NCBI GenBank assembly: GCA_934454115.1
Contig: CAKSFQ010000029.1
Span: 1-23,500 of the forward strand
Origin: an uncultured Clostridia bacterium
GTDB lineage: Bacteria; Bacillota; Clostridia; Monoglobales; Monoglobaceae
Length of the DNA: 23,500 nucleotides
Reading direction: 5' to 3'
A program made the translations under genes and the position numbers. Below, piece after piece: positions 1 to 6,744 of this stretch. The notes under the pieces are model-generated. The model searched no databases, was not told the DNA's origin, and saw only the letters and a list, made by a program, of their open reading frames with translations. How positions within the stretch are numbered: position 1 is the first letter of the stretch; each line of letters begins with the position of its first letter.

Positions 1-153
1 ATAAAAAATAATCCAAGAATAACAACAACTGCAATGTCGATGGAATTAGGAAAGAGTCGAAAAACAATCTCCGCAATCATAAAATCACGAAAAGATAGAA
101 ATGTTATTGAAAGAGAAGGCTCAGACCGAAACGGAATTTGGATCATAAAATAG
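1..153 (+). CDS. C-terminal fragment of a regulator ending in a helix-turn-helix (partial)
   Basis: The frame is open from the first base and stops at TAG 151-153, giving 50 residues. The segment around residues 5-48 reads as a winged-helix fold: an NPRITTTAMSMELG helix, the recognition-helix-like KSRKTISAIIKS, then VIEREGSDRNGIWIIK as a wing. This matches the C-terminal HTH found in AlbA_2/RecG-like ATP-binding regulators and similar proteins, which commonly end with an IERVGSnrkGyW-type wing. The start and the N-terminal domains lie outside the window, so the full protein cannot be named. A strong hairpin terminator follows at 216-252, where this gene converges with trpB. Seen: open frame and HTH-like pattern. 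Inferred: the family. Confidence 0.65.
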   Translation: MKNNPRITTTAMSMELGKSRKTISAIIKSRKDRNVIEREGSDRNGIWIIK

Positions 154-215
154 ATGACTCTCAAGAGAGTACAAAAAGCAAAAAAGAGCTTGCATCTATA
201 ATGAACGCGAAAGCC

Positions 216-252
216 AAAAACGGCAAGTACGAGAAAGTACTTGCCGTTTTTT
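216..252. terminator. Bidirectional intrinsic terminator between the HTH gene and trpB
   Basis: A perfect 15-bp stem (216-230 with 237-251) encloses the six-base loop GAGAAA. It has an A run on its left side and a T run on its right side, so it can end transcripts from either direction. It lies between two convergent genes, as expected for a shared terminator. Confidence 0.9.
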
Positions 253-272
253 CTTATGTCTGTGACGATGTG

Positions 273-1637
273 TTATTCGAGTACCGGGAGTTTTGCAGTG
301 CTCTTTGCAATATCTTCATCGGTCGGAATGGTATCGGTCATGGTGCCGTTGTGGAAGCTTTCGTAGGCAACCATGTCAAAATACCCGGTTCCGGTGAGGC
401 CGAACACAATCGTCTTTTCCTCGCCGGTTTCTTTGCACTTCATCGCCTCATCAATGGCTGCCTTGATGGCGTGGCTGCTCTCCGGCGCCGGAAGAATACC
501 CTCAACCCTTGCAAATAATTCTGCAGCCTCAAAGACATCGGTCTGCTTGACCGAGATTGCCTCCATCAGGCCGTCATGATAAAGCTGCGAAAGGATCGCA
601 CTCATTCCGTGATAGCGCAGACCGCCTGCGTGGTTTGCGGACGGGATAAAGTCGCTGCCTAAGGTATACATTTTTGCCAGCGGGCAAACCATGCCGGTAT
701 CGCAAAAGTCATAGGCAAATTTGCCGCGGGTAAAGCTGGGGCAGGAGGCCGGTTCTACCGCAATGATCCGATAATCCGCTTCGCCGCGGAGCTTTTCGCC
801 CATGAACGGAGAAATCAGTCCGCCGAGGTTCGAGCCGCCGCCGGCGCAGCCGATAATAATATCCGGCTTGATGTGGTACTTGTCAAGCGCGGTTTTGGTT
901 TCCAGACCGATCACGGACTGGTGCAGCAGAACCTGGTTTAAAACGCTGCCGAGAACATAGCGGTATCCGGGCGTGGAGGTCGCAACCTCAACCGCCTCCG
1001 AAATGGCACAGCCAAGGCTGCCGGTGGTGCCCGGGTGCTCGGCATTGATTTTTCTTCCGATCGCCGTTTCCATAGAGGGGGACGGCGTCACCGATGCGCC
1101 GTAGGTGCGCATCACCTCGCGGCGGAAGGGCTTTTGCTCATACGAGCATTTTACCATAAATACCTTACAGTCGAGGCCAAAGTAAGAACATGCCATCGAA
1201 AGCGCAGTACCCCACTGACCGGCGCCCGTTTCGGTCGTCACGCCCTTTAGGTTTTGCTTTTTTGCGTAATAAGCCTGCGCAATGGCAGAGTTGAGCTTGT
1301 GGCTGCCGCTGGTGTTGTTGCCCTCAAACTTATAATATATCTTTGCCGGGGTATCCAATTTCTTTTCCAGACAGTAGGCACGTACCAAAGGGGATGGCCG
1401 GTACATTTTATAAAAGGACAGAATTTCTTCGGGAATTTCAAAATATGCGGTGTCATCGTCCAATTCCTGCGCGATCAGTTCATCACAAAATACAGGCGCC
1501 AAATCCTGCGCGGTCATCGGCGCGTGGGTTGCCGGATTTAAAAGCGGCGCCGGCTTCTGCTTCATATCTGCGCGAACATTGTACCATGCCTTAGGGAGTT
1601 CTTTCTCATTGAGATAAATTTTGTACGGAATTTCCAT
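273..1637 (-). CDS. trpB: Tryptophan synthase beta-like protein (TrpB2 type)
   Basis: PLP-dependent beta-replacement enzyme of 454 residues, expected to condense indole with serine to make tryptophan in the cytoplasm. The PLP lysine is K114 in GSHKLNSA, the catalytic glutamate is E136 in ETGAGQWG, and the cofactor phosphate loop is GGGSN at 266-270. Its length and long N-terminal extension fit the TrpB2 subfamily rather than the roughly 400-residue TrpB1 that pairs with TrpA. No trpA or other trp gene is nearby, so it may act alone or salvage indole. The start at 1637 is chosen because AGGAAAGAGG lies about 9 bases upstream. A longer open frame exists, but its extra 44 codons run through the leader terminator and are unlike the family. 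The leader looks like a transcription attenuator. Confidence 0.9.
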   Translation of the reverse strand: MEIPYKIYLNEKELPKAWYNVRADMKQKPAPLLNPATHAPMTAQDLAPVFCDELIAQELDDDTAYFEIPEEILSFYKMYRPSPLVRAYCLEKKLDTPAKIYYKFEGNNTSGSHKLNSAIAQAYYAKKQNLKGVTTETGAGQWGTALSMACSYFGLDCKVFMVKCSYEQKPFRREVMRTYGASVTPSPSMETAIGRKINAEHPGTTGSLGCAISEAVEVATSTPGYRYVLGSVLNQVLLHQSVIGLETKTALDKYHIKPDIIIGCAGGGSNLGGLISPFMGEKLRGEADYRIIAVEPASCPSFTRGKFAYDFCDTGMVCPLAKMYTLGSDFIPSANHAGGLRYHGMSAILSQLYHDGLMEAISVKQTDVFEAAELFARVEGILPAPESSHAIKAAIDEAMKCKETGEEKTIVFGLTGTGYFDMVAYESFHNGTMTDTIPTDEDIAKSTAKLPVLE

Positions 1638-1691
1638 AGCGAAAACCTCTTTCCTTTTCTGATTTATGAAACGGAGAGAGACGGGGAAAAT

Positions 1692-1719
1692 AAAAAAACT
1701 TGCCCCCGGAAGGAACAAG
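1692..1719 (-). terminator. Leader terminator (attenuator) upstream of trpB
   Basis: On the minus strand CTTGTTCC (1719-1712) pairs with GGGGCAAG (1706-1699) in an 8-bp stem that includes two G-U pairs. Seven T residues follow directly (1698-1692). It lies about 55 bases before the trpB start codon and within the transcript made from the promoter at 1813-1841, so it must be bypassed for trpB to be expressed. That position makes it an attenuator candidate. Confidence 0.7.
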
Positions 1720-1765
1720 AATATCAACGTGTTAATCAAACAGTACACAAAATACGATTCTCGTC
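1714..1765 (-). promoter_or_regulatory. Possible antiterminator pairing in the trpB leader
   Basis: On the minus strand the nine bases GACGAGAAT (1765-1757) can pair with ATTCTTGTT (1722-1714), using seven Watson-Crick and two G-U pairs. The 3' arm uses most of the 5' arm of the leader terminator, so the two structures exclude each other. The 5' arm includes the last GAG triplet of the repeat array and one base of the triplet before it. Pairing was worked out by eye, without an energy calculation. Confidence 0.5.
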
Positions 1766-1802
1766 TCATCCAAACTCTTCATGCTCTTCTCATCTCTATC
1801 TC
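1760..1802 (-). promoter_or_regulatory. GAG-repeat array resembling a TRAP binding site in the trpB leader
   Basis: Reading the minus strand, seven GAG triplets begin at 1802, 1796, 1791, 1786, 1777, 1767 and 1762. The spacers between them are 3, 2, 2, 6, 7 and 2 bases. The 7-base gap holds a UGG exactly in register (2+3+2), and a CAG lies two bases before the first GAG. The array starts within a few bases of the predicted transcription start. The Bacillus trp leader carries (G/U)AG triplets with 2-3 base spacers that bind the TRAP 11-mer. The resemblance is direct; binding by TRAP here is inference. Confidence 0.6.
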
Positions 1803-1812
1803 ATCTGAGGTC

Positions 1813-1841
1813 ATTATAACAGGTGATTTTCGATTTGTCAA
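1813..1841 (-). promoter_or_regulatory. Sigma-A promoter of trpB
   Basis: Perfect consensus on the minus strand: TTGACA (1841-1836), a 17-base spacer, and TATAAT (1818-1813). Transcription should begin near 1806, leaving a leader of about 170 bases before the trpB start. Confidence 0.9.
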
Positions 1842-1910
1842 CTGTTTTTTTAAAATTCGGATATAAACCTTGTAAACCTACAATAAACAGGAAAATATTT
1901 TCAATATTTG

Positions 1911-1939
1911 GTGGACTTTTTGAATAAACGTGGTATAAT
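1911..1939 (+). promoter_or_regulatory. Extended -10 promoter of trkA-trkH
   Basis: TATAAT at 1934-1939 is preceded by TGG, giving a perfect extended -10 (TGGTATAAT). No good -35 box lies 17 bases upstream (GTGGAC), which extended -10 promoters tolerate. It is divergent from the trpB promoter about 70 bases away. Confidence 0.7.
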
Positions 1940-1945
1940 AGATAC

Positions 1946-2102
1946 AGCAAACCTTGCCATGCAGGCTTTTTCGGCTGTACCGCCATGTGCTGCGCCTGTG
2001 GCGCGCTATGGGCGGCTGCACAAGGATGTCCTTGCAGGCAAACATTTTTCTTATGATTTCATAAGCGTGGCAGGAAACTGCCCGGAAGGGAATGGGACTT
2101 TT
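1946..2102 (+). promoter_or_regulatory. Structured 5' leader of trkA
   Basis: About 155 bases separate the predicted start of transcription from the trkA ATG. Three hairpins are visible. The first has CCGCCAT (1980-1986) pairing with 2008-2015 with one bulged G, topped by GCGCC/GGCGC (1992-1996 and 2000-2004) with a three-base loop. The second is CAAGGA/TCCTTG (2021-2034) with a CTG/CAG extension. The third is TTATG/CATAA (2051-2064). It matches no riboswitch consensus that I can recognise. Trk systems are often controlled by c-di-AMP, but the ydaO-type consensus was not found. Confidence 0.45.
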
Positions 2103-3458
2103 ATGAATATTATTTTAGCCGGATGCGGCAAGGTGGGGAATGCACTGGTGCATAAGCTGCTGGAGGAGGGGCACGACCTGACCGTCATCGATACCGATGC
2201 AGCCAAGATCCAGCACATCACAGAGGAAGTGGATGTTATGGGCGTTGTGGGCAACGGTTCGTCCATCTCTGTCCTGACCGAGGCCGGCCTCGAATCGGCG
2301 GATGTTTTTATTGCGGTTACCGGTTCGGACGAACTCAATCTTCTGTGCTGCATGTTTGCCAAAAAGGTCGGCAGCTGCCGCGCGGTAGCCAGGGTGCGCA
2401 ACCCTATGTACAGCCGTGAGATGGAGTTTATTAAGCAGCAGCTTGGGATTTCGACCATCATCAACCCGGAGCTTGCCACAGCACGGGAGATCTCCCGGCT
2501 TTTACGGTTTCCCGCTGCCAGCAAAATTGATACCTTTGCCGGCGGAAAGGTGCAGCTGATTAAATTTCAGCTGCCGGAGGGGATTTTGGATCGGCCGCTG
2601 AAACTGAGCGAATTTTCGGCAAAAATGAGCGCCAATGTTTTGGTCTGTGCCGTAGAGCGTGACAATGCAGTAATTATTCCGGACGGTGAATTTTGCCTGA
2701 TGGAAAAGGATATGGTCACCGTTTTGGCAAGCCGTGAGAATGCTGCGGTGTTCTTTAAAAAATTGGGGCTGCCGACTGCGCCGGTCAAGGGCGTTTTGAT
2801 TGTGGGCGGCGGTACCATCGGTTATTATCTCGCGAAGGAACTGCTCGCGCATCATATCAGAGTGCGGATTGTCGAAAAGGATGCCGCACGCTGTGAGCTG
2901 CTAAACGAAATGCTCCCGGAGGCGGTGATTCTGCACGGAGACGGAACGGATCGCCGGCTGCTTTTGTCCGAGGGACTGCATCTGGCGGAGGCCTTTGTTT
3001 CGCTGACGAATATGGATGAAGAAAATGTGATGCTGGCGATGTTTGCAAAAAAGCACGGCATCACCAAATCGGCAACCAAAATTAACCGGCTGGAGTTTGA
3101 CGATATTATTGAAGAATTGGATATCGGCAGTGTGGTTTATCCCAAATATATTACTTGTGATTTTATTGTACAGCATATCCGCGCATTGCAAAACGAATCC
3201 GGAAGCAATGTTAAAACGCTCTATCGGATTTTGGATGATCGGGTAGAGGCGCTGGAGTTTACCGTACATGAGGAATCCAAGGTGACGGAAAAGCCGCTGG
3301 CCGATCTGCATTTAAAGCCCCATCAGCTGATTTGCTGCATCATGCGCGGCAACAAGGTGATTATTCCGGGCGGTCAGGATCAGATCCAGGTGGGAGACTC
3401 GGTGATTGTTGTCACACTGGAAAAGGGATTGCATGATATCCGCGATATTCTCGCATAG
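2103..3458 (+). CDS. trkA: Trk potassium uptake regulatory protein TrkA
   Basis: Peripheral cytoplasmic subunit that gates the TrkH potassium channel by binding NAD(H) or other nucleotides. The 451 residues form the usual duplicated RCK layout: Rossmann fold one with GCGKVG at 7-12 and the acidic ribose-binding D30, a first RCK_C domain near 140-215, Rossmann fold two with GGGTIG at 235-240 and E258, then a second RCK_C near 370-451. The start is set at 2103, where an AGGGAATGGG ribosome binding site precedes ATG and the protein begins MNIILAGCGKVG, as in the family. A longer frame opens at 1908, but its first codons overlap the promoter. trkH follows 79 bases downstream, so the two form an operon. 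Confidence 0.95.
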   Translation: MNIILAGCGKVGNALVHKLLEEGHDLTVIDTDAAKIQHITEEVDVMGVVGNGSSISVLTEAGLESADVFIAVTGSDELNLLCCMFAKKVGSCRAVARVRNPMYSREMEFIKQQLGISTIINPELATAREISRLLRFPAASKIDTFAGGKVQLIKFQLPEGILDRPLKLSEFSAKMSANVLVCAVERDNAVIIPDGEFCLMEKDMVTVLASRENAAVFFKKLGLPTAPVKGVLIVGGGTIGYYLAKELLAHHIRVRIVEKDAARCELLNEMLPEAVILHGDGTDRRLLLSEGLHLAEAFVSLTNMDEENVMLAMFAKKHGITKSATKINRLEFDDIIEELDIGSVVYPKYITCDFIVQHIRALQNESGSNVKTLYRILDDRVEALEFTVHEESKVTEKPLADLHLKPHQLICCIMRGNKVIIPGGQDQIQVGDSVIVVTLEKGLHDIRDILA

Positions 3459-3471
3459 AAAAGAGGAGGCC

Positions 3472-3524
3472 GCCTGTCGTCAGGCAATGCTTGGGCATGA
3501 ATAGAAGGCGCCGGCCTACGGCGC
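3472..3524 (+). other. Three tandem hairpins in the trkA-trkH intergenic region
   Basis: Three small perfect stems follow one another: GCCTG/CAGGC (3472-3485, loop TCGT), ATGC/GCAT (3487-3498, loop TTGG) and GCGCCG/CGGCGC (3508-3524, loop GCCTA). The last ends two bases before the trkH ribosome binding site GAGGTGAG. There is no T run, so termination is unlikely. A role in mRNA stability or in setting the subunit ratio is possible but unproven. Confidence 0.4.
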
Positions 3525-3537
3525 AGAGGTGAGAGTT

Positions 3538-4980
3538 ATGAATTTGTCTGTTGTAAGATATACGCTGGGGAAGGTTATTCTTTGTGAGAGCGCCCTGCTC
3601 GGACTTCCGTTTGTTGTGTCTTTGATCTACCGCGAGCCGCGGGAGGCGGTTGCCTTTTTGATTACGATGGCGGTCTGCCTTGCGCTTGGCGTGCTCTGCT
3701 TAATGAGAAAACCGAAGGAGCCGATGTTTTATCCCAGAGAGGGATATGTCATCACCGCACTGAGCTGGATTTTGATCAGTGTGCTCGGCGCGCTGCCGTT
3801 TTTCATCAGCGGTGCGATTCCCGATGTGGTTTCTGCATTGTTTGAGACGGTTTCCGGGTTTACGACCACCGGTGCAAGTATTCTAAGCGAGGTGGAGCAT
3901 CTGCCGTACAGTATTTTGTTTTGGCGCAGCTTTACTCACTGGATCGGCGGTATGGGTGTTTTGGTCTTTATTTTGATGCTGCACGCGCCGTCCGGCGGAT
4001 CCAGCGCCAATCTGATGAAGGCGGAAAGCCCCGGGCCGCAGGTGGAAAAGCTGGTTCCTAGGCTGCAGTCAACAGCAAAAATCCTGTACATGATTTATAT
4101 CGTCATGACGTTATTACAGATTGTCTTTTTGCTGCTTGGCGGCATGAGCTTGTTTGAGGCCGCTACCATCGCATTCGGTACGGCCGGCACCGGCGGTTTT
4201 GGCATTAGAAACGACAGCGCGGCAAGCTATTCGCCGTACCTTCAATGGGTCATTACCGTGTTTATGACGCTGTTTGGCGTAAACTTCAGCTTTTACTTTT
4301 TACTGCTGAAGAAAAAGGCGCTCCGCGCTTTTGCGATGGAAGAGGTGCATTGTTACTTTTTGGTGTTAATTGTTGCCGCAGGGCTGATTGTGCTGAATAC
4401 GAGAGGTCTGTTTTCGGGAACGGGTGACGCTGTTCGTGCGGCGGCATTCCAGGTCAGTTCCATTATGACAACGGCGGGGTTTTCTACCGTTGATTTTGAT
4501 ATGTGGCCGCAGCTGTCCAAGACCCTTTTGGTGATTTTGATGTTTGTCGGCGCCTGTGCGGGCAGCACCGGCGGCGGGATGAAGATATCGCGGTTTATGA
4601 TTCTGTTTAAGAGCGTGCGTAAGGAATTGCAGCATTTTCTGCATCCCAGCGGCGTATCGAAAATCACGGTCGATCATAAGCAGGTGCCGCATGAGGTGGT
4701 GCGCGCCGTCAATGTGTATGCCGCGGCATATTTTTTGATTTTTGCGGCGTCCGTGGTGCTGCTCAGCTTTGAAAATCTGGACGCGGTCACGAACTTTACG
4801 GCCGTGACGACCGCCATCAACAATGTCGGCCCCGGTCTTTCGCTGGTCGGCCCGACAGGGAATTTTTCGGTCTTTTCAAGCTGGAGCAAGCTGGTTCTGA
4901 TTTTTGACATGCTGGTCGGACGGTTGGAGATTTTCCCGATGCTGCTCATTTTTACACCCTCCGCCTGGAAAAAGTTTTAA
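3538..4980 (+). CDS. trkH: Trk/Ktr-type potassium uptake channel subunit TrkH
   Basis: Integral membrane potassium translocator of 480 residues, working with TrkA. The four selectivity-filter loops of the family are visible: TTTGAS at 109-114, TAGTGGF at 215-221, TTAGFS at 311-316 and NNVGPG at 428-433. Each follows a hydrophobic M1-P-M2 type hairpin. Other family marks are HWIGGMG at 134-140 and GACAGSTGGGMKISR at 338-352, which forms part of the gating loop. The start at ATG 3538 is preferred because AGAGGTGAG lies just upstream; an in-frame GTG at 3529 overlaps that site. The last residues (PSAWKKF) are typical. No clear terminator follows before the next promoter at 5038. Confidence 0.95.
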   Translation: MNLSVVRYTLGKVILCESALLGLPFVVSLIYREPREAVAFLITMAVCLALGVLCLMRKPKEPMFYPREGYVITALSWILISVLGALPFFISGAIPDVVSALFETVSGFTTTGASILSEVEHLPYSILFWRSFTHWIGGMGVLVFILMLHAPSGGSSANLMKAESPGPQVEKLVPRLQSTAKILYMIYIVMTLLQIVFLLLGGMSLFEAATIAFGTAGTGGFGIRNDSAASYSPYLQWVITVFMTLFGVNFSFYFLLLKKKALRAFAMEEVHCYFLVLIVAAGLIVLNTRGLFSGTGDAVRAAAFQVSSIMTTAGFSTVDFDMWPQLSKTLLVILMFVGACAGSTGGGMKISRFMILFKSVRKELQHFLHPSGVSKITVDHKQVPHEVVRAVNVYAAAYFLIFAASVVLLSFENLDAVTNFTAVTTAINNVGPGLSLVGPTGNFSVFSSWSKLVLIFDMLVGRLEIFPMLLIFTPSAWKKF

Positions 4981-5037
4981 GTGTGCCTAACGGAGCAGAC
5001 AAGATCGGCAGGAAAGGGAGAATCTTGTTTAAAACGC

Positions 5038-5066
5038 TTGACCTTTTCTTTGGACTGTGATATAAT
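5038..5066 (+). promoter_or_regulatory. Sigma-A promoter of the kinase/phosphatase/VanZ operon
   Basis: TTGACC (5038-5043), a 17-base spacer, and TATAAT (5061-5066), with TGA directly before the -10 forming an extended -10. Transcription should start near 5073, giving a leader of about 95 bases. Confidence 0.85.
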
Positions 5067-5168
5067 GCAAGGAAGAGCGGGAGTTTGTTTCCACTTTTTG
5101 GGACATCGCTCAATGTGTCTTACACAGAATGAAAAATCCGGGAAATTGTTTCTTCGGAAGATGGGAAT

Positions 5169-5960
5169 ATGGAGGTTACGGATTTGTTGAAAAGCGTTCC
5201 GTTTTTTAAGGCAGGCAAAAAGAAACAGGAGAGTTCTCCGGAGAGCAAAGTTCTTTCAGAAAGCACACCGTTTTTTGTCAAAGAATCCTATAAAACCCTG
5301 CGGACGAATTTAGCGTTTTCTATGCCGAACCAGGAACATAGAATTGTCTTGATTACCAGCGCCTATGTGTCCGAGGGAAAGTCCACGAGTTGTCTTAACA
5401 CCGCAATCACGTTTGCGGAAACCGGCGCAAAGGTTTGCGTGGTAGATTGTGATTTAAGAAAGCCGAATGTTGCAAGGCTTTGCGCGCAAAAGGGCAGCCC
5501 CGGACTGAGTAACGTACTGGCCGGTTTTCAGGAGCTTGGAAATGTGGTTCGTAAGGAAGTATATCCTAATCTGGATGTTGTGTTTTCCGGGGATATTCCG
5601 CCGAATCCGGCCGAGCTGCTGGAATCGGAGGCCATGGATACGTTGTTACATACGCTGGCGGAGCAGTATGATTATGTATTTTTGGATACGCCGCCGGTTA
5701 ATGTTGTGACAGACGCAGTACTGCTCACCGCGAAGGTGGACGGCGTGCTGCTGGTGGTGCATTATCAAAAAACCACCAAGACCGAGCTTAGCAAAGCAAT
5801 CGCCCAGCTTGAATTTGTCAAGGCAAAGATTTTGGGCGTTCTGCTCAATGACATTAAAACAGAAAAAAGAAGTTATGGAAAAAACGGCGGATGTAAGTAC
5901 TATAAGCATTACAGTCATACACCCAAACCCTCCGTGCCCGGAGTGAAGAACCATGATTGA
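5169..5960 (+). CDS. cpsD: CpsD/CapB-family bacterial tyrosine kinase
   Basis: BY-kinase of 263 residues, a cytoplasmic P-loop ATPase that autophosphorylates a C-terminal tyrosine cluster and controls export or assembly of cell-surface polysaccharide. Walker A is SEGKST at 68-73 (K71), with serine where most relatives have glycine. Walker A' is VVDCDLRKP at 91-99 and Walker B is VFLDTPP at 170-176. Tyrosines at 236, 244, 245 and 248 form the expected tail. Residues 31-50 (ESTPFFVKESYKTLRTNL) are the family's N-terminal signature. The usual membrane activator (CapA/Wzz, CpsC) is not next to it. It overlaps the phosphatase gene by 8 bases, so the two are translationally coupled. The start ATG is preceded by GGAAGATGGG. 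Confidence 0.9.
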   Translation: MEVTDLLKSVPFFKAGKKKQESSPESKVLSESTPFFVKESYKTLRTNLAFSMPNQEHRIVLITSAYVSEGKSTSCLNTAITFAETGAKVCVVDCDLRKPNVARLCAQKGSPGLSNVLAGFQELGNVVRKEVYPNLDVVFSGDIPPNPAELLESEAMDTLLHTLAEQYDYVFLDTPPVNVVTDAVLLTAKVDGVLLVVHYQKTTKTELSKAIAQLEFVKAKILGVLLNDIKTEKRSYGKNGGCKYYKHYSHTPKPSVPGVKNHD

Positions 5961-6660
5961 CGTGCATACGCACATCCTGCCGCGGATGGACGATGGAAGC
6001 AAAAGCACGGAGCAGACCGTACAAATGCTGAATGCCATGCAGGCGCAGGACGTCCGAGCGGTGGCTGCAACGCCGCACTTTGATATGCGGAAAGAGGATA
6101 TTGACCGTTTTTTGACGCGGCGCAGCGAAGCCTGTGAGCGGCTGGATGCGGTGCGCATCAAAGATTACCCGAAAATTGTGCCGGGGGCTGAGGTTTTATA
6201 CTGCGGTGTGAGCCTTAGCCGTATGGAAAAGGTTGAAAAACTCTGCATCGGAGACGGAAGCTATATGCTGGTGGAAACGCTGACAATGCAGTGGGATGAC
6301 TTTTTTGAGGATTGCCTGTATCAGCTTCTCGCCGAGCAGAATATCACCCCGATTGTGGCACATATCGATCGGTATCTTTCCTATCGAAAAAATCGTGAGA
6401 TCTTGTATCGGTTAAAAAACCGCGGCGTTTTGATGCAGGCAAACGCAAGTTTTTTCCTTCACAGACTGTCGCGCGGCCGGGCGCTTCGGCTTTTGAAAAA
6501 TGGGATGATTCATGTGATCGGATCGGACTGCCATGATACGGTGCGGCGGCCACCGAATCTGGGCGCTGCCTGTGCGGTGATTGAAAAACATCTTGGAAGG
6601 CAGTACACAAAACGGCTGACAAGGCAGGCAGAGCAGGTTTTAATGAAACAAGACCGATGA
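5953..6660 (+). CDS. cpsB: CpsB/CapC-family tyrosine-protein phosphatase (PHP fold)
   Basis: Manganese-dependent phosphatase of 235 residues that removes phosphate from the BY-kinase tail. PHP-fold metal ligands are visible: H5 and H7 in DVHTHILPRMDDG, H42 in ATPHF, E80 in VPGAE, H137 in VAHIDRY, and D192 and H194 in GSDCHD. Length and motifs match the family. The ATG at 5953 lies inside the end of the kinase gene with GGAGTGA upstream, which is the conserved kinase-phosphatase coupling seen in capsule loci. Neither a glycosyltransferase nor a flippase gene accompanies the pair here. Its stop codon lies within a perfect 24-base palindrome (6655-6678). Confidence 0.92.
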   Translation: MIDVHTHILPRMDDGSKSTEQTVQMLNAMQAQDVRAVAATPHFDMRKEDIDRFLTRRSEACERLDAVRIKDYPKIVPGAEVLYCGVSLSRMEKVEKLCIGDGSYMLVETLTMQWDDFFEDCLYQLLAEQNITPIVAHIDRYLSYRKNREILYRLKNRGVLMQANASFFLHRLSRGRALRLLKNGMIHVIGSDCHDTVRRPPNLGAACAVIEKHLGRQYTKRLTRQAEQVLMKQDR

Positions 6661-6678
6661 AAGCCGCGGCTTTCATCG
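6655..6678. repeat. Perfect 24-base palindrome over the cpsB stop codon
   Basis: CGATGAAAGCCG is followed directly by its own reverse complement. As RNA it would form a 10-bp stem with a CGCG tetraloop. No T run follows, so it is not a classical terminator. It may serve as an RNase processing or stabilising element between cpsB and the next gene, or bind a protein as DNA. Confidence 0.6.
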
Positions 6679-6744
6679 AGTGATAAAATTGAGTGATCGA
6701 TCAGAAGGTATACAGGCTATTTTCTGCAGGAAGGGGTGCGCAGA

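Noticed and set aside
138..518. Open frame of 126 codons on the plus strand
   Set aside because: It runs through the bidirectional terminator at 216-252 and then antisense over the trpB 3' end.
1638..1769. N-terminal extension of TrpB
   Set aside because: It would translate the leader terminator, and it lacks family similarity and a ribosome binding site.
1700..1806. Trp-codon leader peptide or T-box for trpB
   Set aside because: Short frames in the leader contain no tandem Trp codons, and the T-box consensus sequence is absent.
1908..2102. N-terminal extension of TrkA
   Set aside because: The extra codons overlap the -10 box and the folded leader. A proper ribosome binding site and the family N-terminus start at 2103.
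4981..5190. Open frame of 69 codons between trkH and the kinase gene
   Set aside because: It spans the strong promoter at 5038-5066 and shows no protein-like pattern.
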